From NCBI RefSeq assembly GCF_019802045.1, contig NZ_JAHVHU010000010.1:62001-126000 (forward strand): a stretch of DNA of 64,000 bases, given 5' to 3'. Below are positions 1-7,586 of the stretch, in pieces. Each line of letters begins with the position of its first letter. Within the stretch, counting starts at the first letter, position 1. The DNA is from Membranihabitans marinus. Its GTDB lineage: Bacteria > Bacteroidota > Bacteroidia > Chitinophagales > Saprospiraceae. A program made the translations under genes and the position numbers. The notes below the pieces were generated by a model, which worked only from the letters and a program-made list of their open reading frames with translations, had not been told where the DNA came from and ran no database searches.

Positions 1-1065
1 CCGAATGTGCCCACTGCTGATTTTCCAAACGGAGCGGGAGGGATCGATGTTTATCACTCCTACAGCGACATGTTCAACAGTGAAACCTTGATGTACAAAA
101 ACCCTGAGTGTATCTGGGGCGACAATTCTGAAAGTGCAGCATTGCATCGAATTGTTCAGGGCACCCACCCTTTGTTTGTCTATGGTTGGAATGGATTGAA
201 CGCACCTCAAAAATTGATCGACGCTTACTATATGCGGGATGGAAGTACAATCGATCAACCGAAGCTTCCGGAATATCAGTATTCTGAGACTGGATATACA
301 GAACATGAAGAAAATTTTTCAAACTACACACTGGCCGCTGGAACTTTCAATATGTATGCCAACCGGGAATATCGGTTTTATGCCACGATTATGTTTAGCG
401 GAGCGAAGTTCTATGGTTTGAGTACTTCCGGAGGTTCTGCATACAACAACTTCCTGGTTAATTATGCTGCAGATGGCAATGCCGGTTCTATCGTAGGATC
501 AGATCCGGACGATCGCCTGGTTACCGGGTATACTTTTAGAAAATACACGCACCCTGACGATAATTTTTTCTTTGGATCCGTCTCCGATAAATCTTTTGCA
601 CGGATCAGGTATGCCGAAATACTATTAAATTATGTGGAAGCTTTGAATGAGTTGACCGGAAGCTACACCATCGATGGATACACCGTAGCACGTGATCCGG
701 AATTGATTAAAAAATACTTTAATATGGTCCGTTACCGCGCTGGATTACCGGGATTATCCGATGCTGAAGTATCCGATCCTGAATTGCTTCGGGAAATTAT
801 ACGTAGAGAGCGCTATATAGAATTCGCACTCGAAGGCCGAAGATACCACGATCAACGTCGGTTAAAAAAGCTGGAAGAAGATTATGAGCCATTTGAAGGG
901 ATGAATGTACGCGCCGTTCGCGCCCAACCCGATCAATTTTTTACCAGAGTCCGGGTCAATGATTCGAATGTCAGACGAAATTACGATCGAAGGTTGTACT
1001 TTTTCCCAATCCCAACCTCCGATCTCGATAAAAACCCAAATTTGATCCAAAACCCTGGTTGGTAA
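1..1065 (+). CDS. SusD/RagB family nutrient-binding lipoprotein, 3' part (5' end outside window)
   Basis: The reading frame is open from the first base, so the N-terminal signal and lipobox lie outside the window. About 355 residues remain, against 500-650 for a whole SusD. The visible part has the RagB/SusD C-terminal layout: the segment RIRYAEILLNYVEALNEL (TPR-like helix), then REIIRRERYIEFALEGRRYHD, and the typical ending NLIQNPGW. SusD proteins are outer-membrane surface lipoproteins that cap a SusC porin and bind the polymer or oligomer to be imported. Its SusC partner should lie just upstream of the window. A DUF1735-type lipoprotein gene follows after 20 bases, so the two are probably co-transcribed. 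Substrate unknown; the alginate lyase remnant downstream hints at uronate-rich glycans but proves nothing. Confidence 0.93.
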   Translation, partial: PNVPTADFPNGAGGIDVYHSYSDMFNSETLMYKNPECIWGDNSESAALHRIVQGTHPLFVYGWNGLNAPQKLIDAYYMRDGSTIDQPKLPEYQYSETGYTEHEENFSNYTLAAGTFNMYANREYRFYATIMFSGAKFYGLSTSGGSAYNNFLVNYAADGNAGSIVGSDPDDRLVTGYTFRKYTHPDDNFFFGSVSDKSFARIRYAEILLNYVEALNELTGSYTIDGYTVARDPELIKKYFNMVRYRAGLPGLSDAEVSDPELLREIIRRERYIEFALEGRRYHDQRRLKKLEEDYEPFEGMNVRAVRAQPDQFFTRVRVNDSNVRRNYDRRLYFFPIPTSDLDKNPNLIQNPGW

Positions 1066-1085
1066 TCCATCTAAACGTGTAAAAA

Positions 1086-1961
1086 ATGATATACAAAATT
1101 ATACCTCAACTTCTACTATTCACCGCAGTACTTGCATCGATACTTAGTCTTTCGTCTTGTGATGAAGAGTTCGATCAGGTTGAAGCATACAAGAAGAACA
1201 TTTATCTGGTTCACAGTGAAAATCTGATCCATCATTTTATTCACCCTTTCCAGGACAAACCTTCAGAAGGGTTTATAACCGTATACTGCAGTGGATCGCT
1301 CTTACCAGATAGAGACATACAAATTGACATGGAGTTCGATCCGGACATTATAGACGAGTACAATTTCATCGAGTTTGAACACGATAGTTCCAGGTATGTC
1401 CATATGCTCAACCAGGAAAATTTTGAAGTTCCATCATTTACCGTTGAAATTAAGAAAGGAACATTGTACAGCAACATGCCGATCCTATTGAATGCGCATG
1501 GATTATCCCCAGACACTACCTACGTGATTCCTTTAAGAATCAAACAGGTCAATGAGTACGAAGTCAATGAGGAATTATCATCTATACTCTATGCGGTTCA
1601 ACTTAAAAATGAATATTCGGGGCAGTACAGGATGTCAGGCACGCTGATCGATACAGCTTCAGGTGTTGAACAGCAAGTCTTTAAAGATAAAAACATCGTA
1701 CCCATCGATGAGTTTACCAGCCGAATGTATGTAGCTGCCGAAAATGAAAACCCGGCGAATATACCAACATATACCCTGAAATTTAGCGTTAACCCGGATA
1801 ATTCCGTCACGATTCATGAAGGAAATAACATCGGTGATTTGGGCGATAGTCGATATCAGCCAGAAAAAAAGACTTTTACCCTCAACTATAGTTTTATGAT
1901 TGATGGTCACCGGTATGATATGCATGAAACGCTAATCAATAGGGATCAAAGTAGTCGATGA
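1086..1961 (+). CDS. DUF1735-type surface lipoprotein (SusE/F position)
   Basis: This 291-residue protein starts with a lipoprotein signal: a hydrophobic stretch ending in LSLSSC, with Cys25 as the likely lipid-anchored residue. Acidic residues follow the cysteine (DEEFDQ), as is usual for lipoproteins exported to the cell surface in Bacteroidota. The rest is beta-rich, with an N-terminal half resembling DUF1735 (tandem Ig-like fold; the segment on non-negative values and 'YVIPLRI' spacing) and a C-terminal half resembling DUF4361. Such proteins sit in the SusE/SusF slot of uptake loci and help bind substrate outside the cell. The gene follows the SusD gene with a 20-base gap and ends the visible operon. 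Family assignment is from pattern memory, so the domain names are less certain than the lipoprotein call. Confidence 0.75.
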   Translation: MIYKIIPQLLLFTAVLASILSLSSCDEEFDQVEAYKKNIYLVHSENLIHHFIHPFQDKPSEGFITVYCSGSLLPDRDIQIDMEFDPDIIDEYNFIEFEHDSSRYVHMLNQENFEVPSFTVEIKKGTLYSNMPILLNAHGLSPDTTYVIPLRIKQVNEYEVNEELSSILYAVQLKNEYSGQYRMSGTLIDTASGVEQQVFKDKNIVPIDEFTSRMYVAAENENPANIPTYTLKFSVNPDNSVTIHEGNNIGDLGDSRYQPEKKTFTLNYSFMIDGHRYDMHETLINRDQSSR

Positions 1962-2183
1962 TCTTGTTGTATTAGGCATTGAGTTTGTTGCCTTTATAAA
2001 AAAAATAAAGATAAGCAGACTTCCAGATACCATCAGGTTCATAAAGCTTAATTCCACCCTTGCGATTCGTGTGCGTGGATTGCATTAGATCGATACTACA
2101 GAGACGGAAAAAGTTCTGGATGCACCGCATTTTTAACCATTCGAACCTCGATCTGCTTTTACCAAAGACCAGAACATTATTTT

Positions 2184-2588
2184 TTAATAAAGCTCGGGAA
2201 ATACCAACAAACTCCAATCATCGTTCATTCTTTCTTCGAATGTATCTTCCCATAACTTTTGATATTTCTCATCCTTGTAAATCCAGGCTGCTTTACGAAT
2301 CAATAAGCCCAGCCGGTTTTCTGTGTTATCCCATCCGGATATTTGTTCGAAAGGCCACTCCCTTTCACGACCGATATAACCGATCAGATAATCCAATGCC
2401 TTTTTCAGCGAACCACCTTTGGGATTGGTATAATGAAACACATCGATATCTTCTTTTAGACCGATAATACCAACATCGAAAAAGTTTCGCAGATTGGATA
2501 CCGAATACCCAAATGCCATCGTCCGGATCAATTCGTGTGGCTGGCTCCCATCAGCTTCGATCATGAGATCGATCCTTCTGTGTGGCAC
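2184..2588 (-). pseudogene. Alginate lyase family C-terminal remnant
   Basis: About 134 residues read on the minus strand with the C-terminal signature of alginate lyase family proteins (PF05426): IEADGSQPHEL, then RTMAFGYSVSNL, then GGSLKKALDYLIGY. Full-length members have about 380-420 residues with a signal peptide and a helical (alpha/alpha)n catalytic barrel. Here the first two thirds are missing: an in-frame stop lies five codons before the first possible start (a GTG), and no matching sequence continues upstream in other frames. The conserved stretch has no internal stop. Best read as a decayed remnant, formerly a secreted or periplasmic lyase acting on uronate polymers. It runs opposite to the SusD/lipoprotein genes just before it. 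Confidence 0.72.
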
Positions 2589-2618
2589 TTCTCTAATGTT
2601 TTATAATCGAAAACCGCT

Positions 2619-2658
2619 TATCCATCTCTACCGTAGAGAAAAATAGTAGAGCTGGATA
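2619..2658. repeat. Inverted repeat, 13-base arms
   Basis: TATCCATCTCTAC (2619-2631) faces GTAGAGCTGGATA (2646-2658); 12 of 13 positions pair, with a 14-base centre. It lies between the alginate lyase remnant and the permease operon. It has no T-tract, so it is not an obvious terminator; it could be an operator or the scar of a lost element. Confidence 0.55.
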
Positions 2659-2897
2659 CTGTATACCAACACATTATCAAAATAAGAAGCAAATCACATA
2701 CACTCTAAAGATGCCCAAGTTAGACCGACATAACGTGTTATTGACAAGCTAGGGAATGAGGATCATGCATTGGGAATAGTTTGTCCAGTAATTGCAAAGA
2801 TACTGAATTTATTTTCCTCGTTTTTTAAACACTCCTTGGATCAAGATAATTTATTCAGAAATTATTATATAAATTATGGTAAAAATACGAGTAATAC
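2659..2897. other. Intergenic stretch, no gene seen
   Basis: AT-rich sequence between the inverted repeat and the candidate operon promoter. No reading frame with coding character, no RNA gene and no further repeat was recognised. Confidence 0.6.
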
Positions 2898-2905
2898 TAT
2901 ATTTG
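2898..2905 (+). promoter_or_regulatory. Candidate -7 promoter element of the ethanolamine-type operon
   Basis: TATATTTG matches the Bacteroidota -7 consensus TAnnTTTG exactly and lies 38 bases before the ATG of the permease gene, giving a leader of about 30 bases. No clear TTTG at the -33 position is visible, so the call rests on one element. Confidence 0.42.
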
Positions 2906-2943
2906 GTTGTTAATTACCTTATTTAGAATAATTTTCCACGTCT

Positions 2944-4263
2944 ATGAGTAAACATCAGTTGCAACGCACCCTCGGTCCATTTATGCTTTGGGGTTTAGGG
3001 GTCGGCTACGTGATATCAGGCATGTACTTCGGATGGAATCTAGGACTGGCAGAGGGGGGCACGTATGGCTTGGCCATAGCCACCTTATTTATTATTGTCA
3101 TGTATGTCACGTTTACGTTTAGCTATACAGAGATGGCCTGCGCTATCCCTAAAGCCGGGGGCGCTTTTGATTATGCCAACAGGGGATTGGGAAAGAATCT
3201 GGGGTTTTTTGCCGGCATGGCACAAAACATTGAGTTCATATTCGCCCCCCCAGCGATTGCGGCAGCGATCGGCGCCTACCTCAACCTCTTATACCCCGAC
3301 GTACATCCGCTCATGTGGGCGGTCGGTGCTTATTTTATATTTACTTTAATCAATGTCTTAGGCGTTCGCCTAGCGGCCTCGTTTGAATTAGTCATTACCA
3401 TATTAGCAGTGATTGAGTTATTGGTCTTTGCAGGGGTTACCCTCCCATCGTTTGAATGGCAGAATTTACACATTAATCCCATGCCCAACGGATTTTCTGG
3501 AGCTTTTGCTGCCATTCCGTTTGCGATATGGTTTTTTCTGGCAATTGAAGGGGTAGCTAACGTTGCTGAGGAAGCGATCCATCCGCAGCGAAATATTCTA
3601 TTAGGTTTTGGGTCGGCCATTGGCACTTTGGTTTTTCTGTGTATACTCACATTTATCTCTGCAGTCGGTGTCGCTGGCTGGGAAGCTGTCGTCTACCCGG
3701 CAGGGAGTGATTTGCCCTCAGACTCGCCTTTACCATTGGCGTTGGCCCAGGTAGTTCATGAAGGGCACTTTCTGTACAAGATGTTAATCGGGATCGGGTT
3801 ATTGGGATTGATTGCCTCTTTTCACGGTATCATCCTTGCAGCGGGCCGGGCCTCCTTCGAATTTGGAAGAGTTGGTTATGCGCCACGATTGTTTAGCGTC
3901 GTACACTCGCGTTTCAAAACACCGGCAAATGCTTTAATCTTAAATATGGCTATAGGCATCCTGGCTCTATTTACCGGAAAAACGAGCGAGATCATTACCA
4001 TCGCATGTTTTGGGGCACTAAATCTTTACATCGTATCCATGATTGCCTTTTTTGCTTTGCGCCGTAAAGAACCTGGTTTGGAACGCCCTTTTAAGGTCCC
4101 TTTTTACCCAGCGTTTCCATCCATCGCATTAGCTATTTCTGTTGTTGCGCTGATCGCGATGACTTACTATAATTTTATGCTTGCCATCATATTCTATGGC
4201 ATTATTGGTATCTCATACCTGGGGTACCACCTCTTCATTCATCAAAGACAGAAAAGTGAATAA
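2944..4263 (+). CDS. Ethanolamine-type permease (APC superfamily)
   Basis: A 439-residue inner-membrane transporter with about 12 hydrophobic segments. The N-terminal region closely follows the ethanolamine permease subfamily (Eat type) of the amino acid-polyamine-organocation superfamily: TLGPFMLWGLGVGYVISG, then FGWNLGLAEGGTYGL, IPKAGGAFDYANRGLG and EFIFAPPAIAAAIGAYLN. It should bring ethanolamine or a related small amino alcohol into the cell by cation symport or exchange. It is the first gene of a five-gene operon, and its stop codon overlaps the start of the gamma-glutamyl ligase gene by 8 bases. No eutBC (ethanolamine ammonia-lyase) is nearby, although such permeases often travel with it, so the imported amine is more likely to be handled by the following gamma-glutamylation genes. 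Substrate specificity is inferred from family resemblance. Confidence 0.88.
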   Translation: MSKHQLQRTLGPFMLWGLGVGYVISGMYFGWNLGLAEGGTYGLAIATLFIIVMYVTFTFSYTEMACAIPKAGGAFDYANRGLGKNLGFFAGMAQNIEFIFAPPAIAAAIGAYLNLLYPDVHPLMWAVGAYFIFTLINVLGVRLAASFELVITILAVIELLVFAGVTLPSFEWQNLHINPMPNGFSGAFAAIPFAIWFFLAIEGVANVAEEAIHPQRNILLGFGSAIGTLVFLCILTFISAVGVAGWEAVVYPAGSDLPSDSPLPLALAQVVHEGHFLYKMLIGIGLLGLIASFHGIILAAGRASFEFGRVGYAPRLFSVVHSRFKTPANALILNMAIGILALFTGKTSEIITIACFGALNLYIVSMIAFFALRRKEPGLERPFKVPFYPAFPSIALAISVVALIAMTYYNFMLAIIFYGIIGISYLGYHLFIHQRQKSE

Positions 4264-5629
4264 ACAACACCTATCCAAGAACGAAATAGTCAACCAGATC
4301 AAAAATTCGAGACATACCAAAATCAAGGTAGCCGTTTCTGATATCGATGGTATCATGCGTGGAAAATTGATGCATCAAGAGAAATTTTTCAAAGTATTGG
4401 ATTCCGAGTTTGGTTTCTGCAATGTGGTATTTGGCTGGGATATGAACGACAAATCCTATGACAATGTCGAAGTTTCCGGATGGCACACCGGCTATCCGGA
4501 TCAAAGTTGTTATCTGGATTCGAGCACATATCGCACGATTCCCTGGGAAGATGATTTACCTTTTGTCCTGGGCGAATTTTGTATAGAAAACGATTCAAAG
4601 TTTCCGGTTTGTCCTCGATCATTGTTAAAACGTATTGAGAAATCAGCCCATGATGCCGGCTATTTACCTTTATTTTCCCAGGAATTTGAATGGTTCAATT
4701 ACCAGGAAAACGCAGAAGATCTTTACACCAAGGATTTTAACCACCTGCATCACCTCACCTCTGGCATGTTTGGTTATTCGATCTTGAAGGCATCAGAAAA
4801 AAGTGATTTTTTCCACCACTTATGGGAGGACCTTGAAAAATTCGGAATTCCGCTGGAAGGTCTTCACACTGAAACAGGGCCCGGTGTATACGAAGCGGCC
4901 ATACAATATTCGGCTATATCAGAAGCTGCCGACAGGGCATTTTTATTTAAAACAGCATGCAAAGAAATTGGCTTTAAACACGATATTATAGCCAGTTTTA
5001 TGGCAAAGCCTTTTCAGGATCTTCCGGGATGCAGTGGCCACATTCATCAAAGTCTGTGGAATAGTTCCGGATCAGAGAACCAATTTTATGATTCAAATGA
5101 CGTACACCACATGAGCGAGGTTTTTAAAAGCTACCTGGCCGGGCAGATTCATTGCCTTCCTCATATTCTCCCTATGTATGCCCCGACTATAAATAGTTTT
5201 AAAAGACTGGTGGAGGGCGCCTGGGCTCCCACGACCATCACGTGGGGTGTCGACAACCGCACCACCGCTTTTCGTGTGATTCCAGGGAGCCAAAATTCCA
5301 CCCGATTGGAAAGTCGAGTGGTTGGTTCCGATGTAAACCCCTATTTGGCAATGGCTGCCAGCCTGGCCAGTGGACTATATGGAATAAAGAACAATCTATC
5401 CCTGGAACTCACAGCCACTGCGGGGAACGGCTACGAGGATAAAGGCGCGGGATTGCTTTCGAAGACCCTCATCGAAGCTTCAGACCGCATGAAGGAATCG
5501 GTCATCGCTGCAGAATTATTCGGCGAAGAATTCGTCAACCACTTTACAAAAACCAGAGAATGGGAGTGGCGGGAGTATTGTAAATATGTGACAGACTGGG
5601 AGAAAAAAAGATACTTTGAAATTATTTGA
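4256..5629 (+). CDS. Gamma-glutamyl-amine ligase, glutamine synthetase family (probable gamma-glutamylethanolamide synthetase)
   Basis: The start chosen is GTG 4256, overlapping the permease stop; it gives 457 residues, the usual length for PuuA/GlnA4/IpuC-type enzymes. The glutamine synthetase catalytic fold is clear: ETGPGVYEAAI near residue 206 (metal/glutamate-binding Glu), PGCSGHIHQSLW near 257-268 (ATP site), NRTTAFRV near 335 and RLESRVVGSDVNPYLA (glutamate site). Non-canonical members of this family join glutamate to an amine using ATP: putrescine (PuuA), isopropylamine or alaninol (IpuC), ethanolamine (Streptomyces GlnA4). An ethanolamine-type permease upstream and an alcohol dehydrogenase downstream favour an amino alcohol here. 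The product would be gamma-glutamylethanolamide. It is unlikely to be the cell's main glutamine synthetase, given its operon partners. Confidence 0.87.
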   Translation: MNKQHLSKNEIVNQIKNSRHTKIKVAVSDIDGIMRGKLMHQEKFFKVLDSEFGFCNVVFGWDMNDKSYDNVEVSGWHTGYPDQSCYLDSSTYRTIPWEDDLPFVLGEFCIENDSKFPVCPRSLLKRIEKSAHDAGYLPLFSQEFEWFNYQENAEDLYTKDFNHLHHLTSGMFGYSILKASEKSDFFHHLWEDLEKFGIPLEGLHTETGPGVYEAAIQYSAISEAADRAFLFKTACKEIGFKHDIIASFMAKPFQDLPGCSGHIHQSLWNSSGSENQFYDSNDVHHMSEVFKSYLAGQIHCLPHILPMYAPTINSFKRLVEGAWAPTTITWGVDNRTTAFRVIPGSQNSTRLESRVVGSDVNPYLAMAASLASGLYGIKNNLSLELTATAGNGYEDKGAGLLSKTLIEASDRMKESVIAAELFGEEFVNHFTKTREWEWREYCKYVTDWEKKRYFEII

Positions 5630-5640
5630 AATTTGAATGC

Positions 5641-6792
5641 ATGATAGACTGGAATCAATCTTTTAGTTACAGTTTTCCGACGAACATCCGGTTCGGTAAG
5701 GGTGTTATACAAGAACTTCCTGACTTCCTTATTGAGCAGGATGTCTCTAAACCCTTGATCGTAACAGATTCAACAGTGGCGTCTTTGCCCTTTTTTGGGA
5801 AGATTCTTCGACAGTTGGACTTAAAAGGGCTCGAACCAGAAGTGTATGATAAAATGCATAAAAACCCGATTAAGTCGGATGTACTTCAGGGCAAGGACTT
5901 CTATACAAAAACCAATCGGGACAGTATAGTAGCCATTGGCGGCGGAGTCGCTATGGATGTTGCCCGTGCCATTGCACTCTCCATCAACCATCACAGAGAT
6001 TTATTCGATTATGATGACCTACTGGGCGGGGATCAATACATTACGGAACACGTGCCCATTTTGGTTACAGTTCCCACCACCGCCGGCACGGGCAGTGAAG
6101 TGGGAAGAAGTGCGATCATATCCGAAGATGATTCAAAGAAAAAACGAATACTATTCCATCCCAAATTGATGGCTAAAATAGTGTTTGCGGACCCGGAACT
6201 TACCATGGATCTTCCCCCATATATAACTGCTGCCACGGGTATGGACGCTTTAACTCACCACATGGAAGCGTTCCTTGCCAAAGGATTTCACCCCATGTGT
6301 GAAGGCATCGCATTGGAAGGGATTCGGTTAATTTCCGGTTCATTGGTCAACGCTACCCATCGGCCTGATCTGGCATCCCGGTCTAAGATGCTCATTGCAT
6401 CCTTGATGGGTGCTGTTGCTTTTCAAAAAGGACTGGGTGTGGTTCATAGTCTTGCGCACCCTCTTTCGAGTCTTTTAGACACCCATCATGGCTTGGCGAA
6501 TGCGATCAATTTACCCCATGGCATGGCGTTTAATTATGAGGGCAATGAAAGTAAATTTGATCATATGGCTTTTGCGTGGGGGTTGGGAAGTCAGGCCGGC
6601 CAACGTTTTTTGGAAGGCTTGTCTGAGATCAATCGGGAGTTAAAACTTCCGGAATCCTTATCGGATATCGGGGTAACTCAGGATCACATCCCCACCCTAT
6701 CTCAACTGGCAGCAGCAGATTTTGCACATCCTAATAATCCCAAAACAGTGACACAAACAGATTTCGAAATTTTATACCGAAAAGCGCTGTAA
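5641..6792 (+). CDS. Iron-containing alcohol dehydrogenase (group III type)
   Basis: 383 residues from ATG 5641; a TTG at 5626 would add five residues and overlap the previous stop. The nucleotide-binding half shows the Gly-rich loop GGGVAMDVARAIAL and VPTTAGTGSEVGRSAII. The helical half carries the metal ligands of the family: Asp and His in TGMDALTHHMEAFL, His in VHSLAHPLSSLL and His in DTHHGLANAINLPH. Members oxidise or reduce primary alcohols with NAD(P). Classical putrescine degradation uses the flavin oxidase PuuB at this step; an alcohol dehydrogenase in its place points to a substrate with a hydroxyl group, such as gamma-glutamylethanolamide. The expected product is gamma-glutamyl-aminoacetaldehyde. 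Eleven bases separate it from the ligase gene and 14 from the hydrolase gene. Confidence 0.9.
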   Translation: MIDWNQSFSYSFPTNIRFGKGVIQELPDFLIEQDVSKPLIVTDSTVASLPFFGKILRQLDLKGLEPEVYDKMHKNPIKSDVLQGKDFYTKTNRDSIVAIGGGVAMDVARAIALSINHHRDLFDYDDLLGGDQYITEHVPILVTVPTTAGTGSEVGRSAIISEDDSKKKRILFHPKLMAKIVFADPELTMDLPPYITAATGMDALTHHMEAFLAKGFHPMCEGIALEGIRLISGSLVNATHRPDLASRSKMLIASLMGAVAFQKGLGVVHSLAHPLSSLLDTHHGLANAINLPHGMAFNYEGNESKFDHMAFAWGLGSQAGQRFLEGLSEINRELKLPESLSDIGVTQDHIPTLSQLAAADFAHPNNPKTVTQTDFEILYRKAL

Positions 6793-6806
6793 TAAACCCG
6801 TTAGAA

Positions 6807-7586
6807 ATGATAAAAATCGGTATTTCTTCTTGTTTTATGTACTCAAATCCAAAACGTATTGTCTTTGGTCCTAAATCATTAAGTTATATCGAAAATGATA
6901 TGGCCCGATATGTAACCACCCAGGACGTGCTACCTGTGCTAATCCCGGATGTAGCAGAACCTTATCTCACCTCGATACTACAACAACTCGATGGGGTTGT
7001 ACTTCAAGGAGGAAGTGACCTTGCTCCGGAATCCTATGGAGAATCTCCCATCGGAAAATGGAAGGGTGACGCCTACAGAGACCGGTATGAATTGAAAATC
7101 TTGGATTTCGCCATACAACAATCTCTTCCCGTCCTGGGGATTTGCCGGGGATTTCAACTTATGAATGTTTATTTCGGGGGGACACTTTATCAAGATATAT
7201 CGACTCAACTACCGAAGGCTATATTGCACCGATCCGCTGAAGACTATGATCAACTTCATCACGCGATCCGTTTTGAGGAAAACAATTTCTTGCAGACGAT
7301 GTATGCAGACATCCCTAATCCGCAGGTAAATACGGTACATCATCAAGCCATCAAAAAACTGGGATCCGATCTTAATATTTATGCCCGGTCAGAAGACGGA
7401 TTGATTGAAGCATTTGGATATTCCAAAGAACCGGAAGGAAAAGTATTTGGGGTACAGTGGCACCCGGAGTTCTCACCGACCCTAGCAGGACTCGTAATAC
7501 CTGCAGACCGCATCTATCGCAGATTTTTGGATTACGCCAGAAAACAGTACGATCTGCGACAAACTAACCAAATCGTTACACCATGA
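6807..7586 (+). CDS. puuD: Gamma-glutamyl amide hydrolase, PuuD-like (peptidase C26)
   Basis: 259 residues with the class I glutamine amidotransferase fold of the PuuD group. The catalytic triad is visible: Cys113 in LGICRGFQLMN, and His219 and Glu221 in GVQWHPEF. Other family marks are VLQGGSDLAPESYGE and TVHHQAIKKLG. PuuD releases gamma-aminobutyrate from gamma-glutamyl-GABA. In this operon the substrate is more likely gamma-glutamylglycine, giving glycine and recycled glutamate. The stop codon overlaps the ATG of the aldehyde dehydrogenase gene (ATGA), which argues for translational coupling. The symbol reflects family membership; the true substrate may differ from that of E. coli PuuD. 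Confidence 0.88.
   Translation: MIKIGISSCFMYSNPKRIVFGPKSLSYIENDMARYVTTQDVLPVLIPDVAEPYLTSILQQLDGVVLQGGSDLAPESYGESPIGKWKGDAYRDRYELKILDFAIQQSLPVLGICRGFQLMNVYFGGTLYQDISTQLPKAILHRSAEDYDQLHHAIRFEENNFLQTMYADIPNPQVNTVHHQAIKKLGSDLNIYARSEDGLIEAFGYSKEPEGKVFGVQWHPEFSPTLAGLVIPADRIYRRFLDYARKQYDLRQTNQIVTP

Noticed and set aside
1972-2217. An 81-codon minus-strand frame next to the alginate lyase remnant, including a tRNA T-arm-like string GGTTCGAATGG
   Set aside because: No family resemblance, and no cloverleaf can be built around the T-arm-like string. It overlaps the end of the lyase remnant in another frame.
2060-2467. A 135-codon plus-strand frame
   Set aside because: It is antisense to the alginate lyase remnant, whose codons carry clear family motifs; the plus-strand product looks random.
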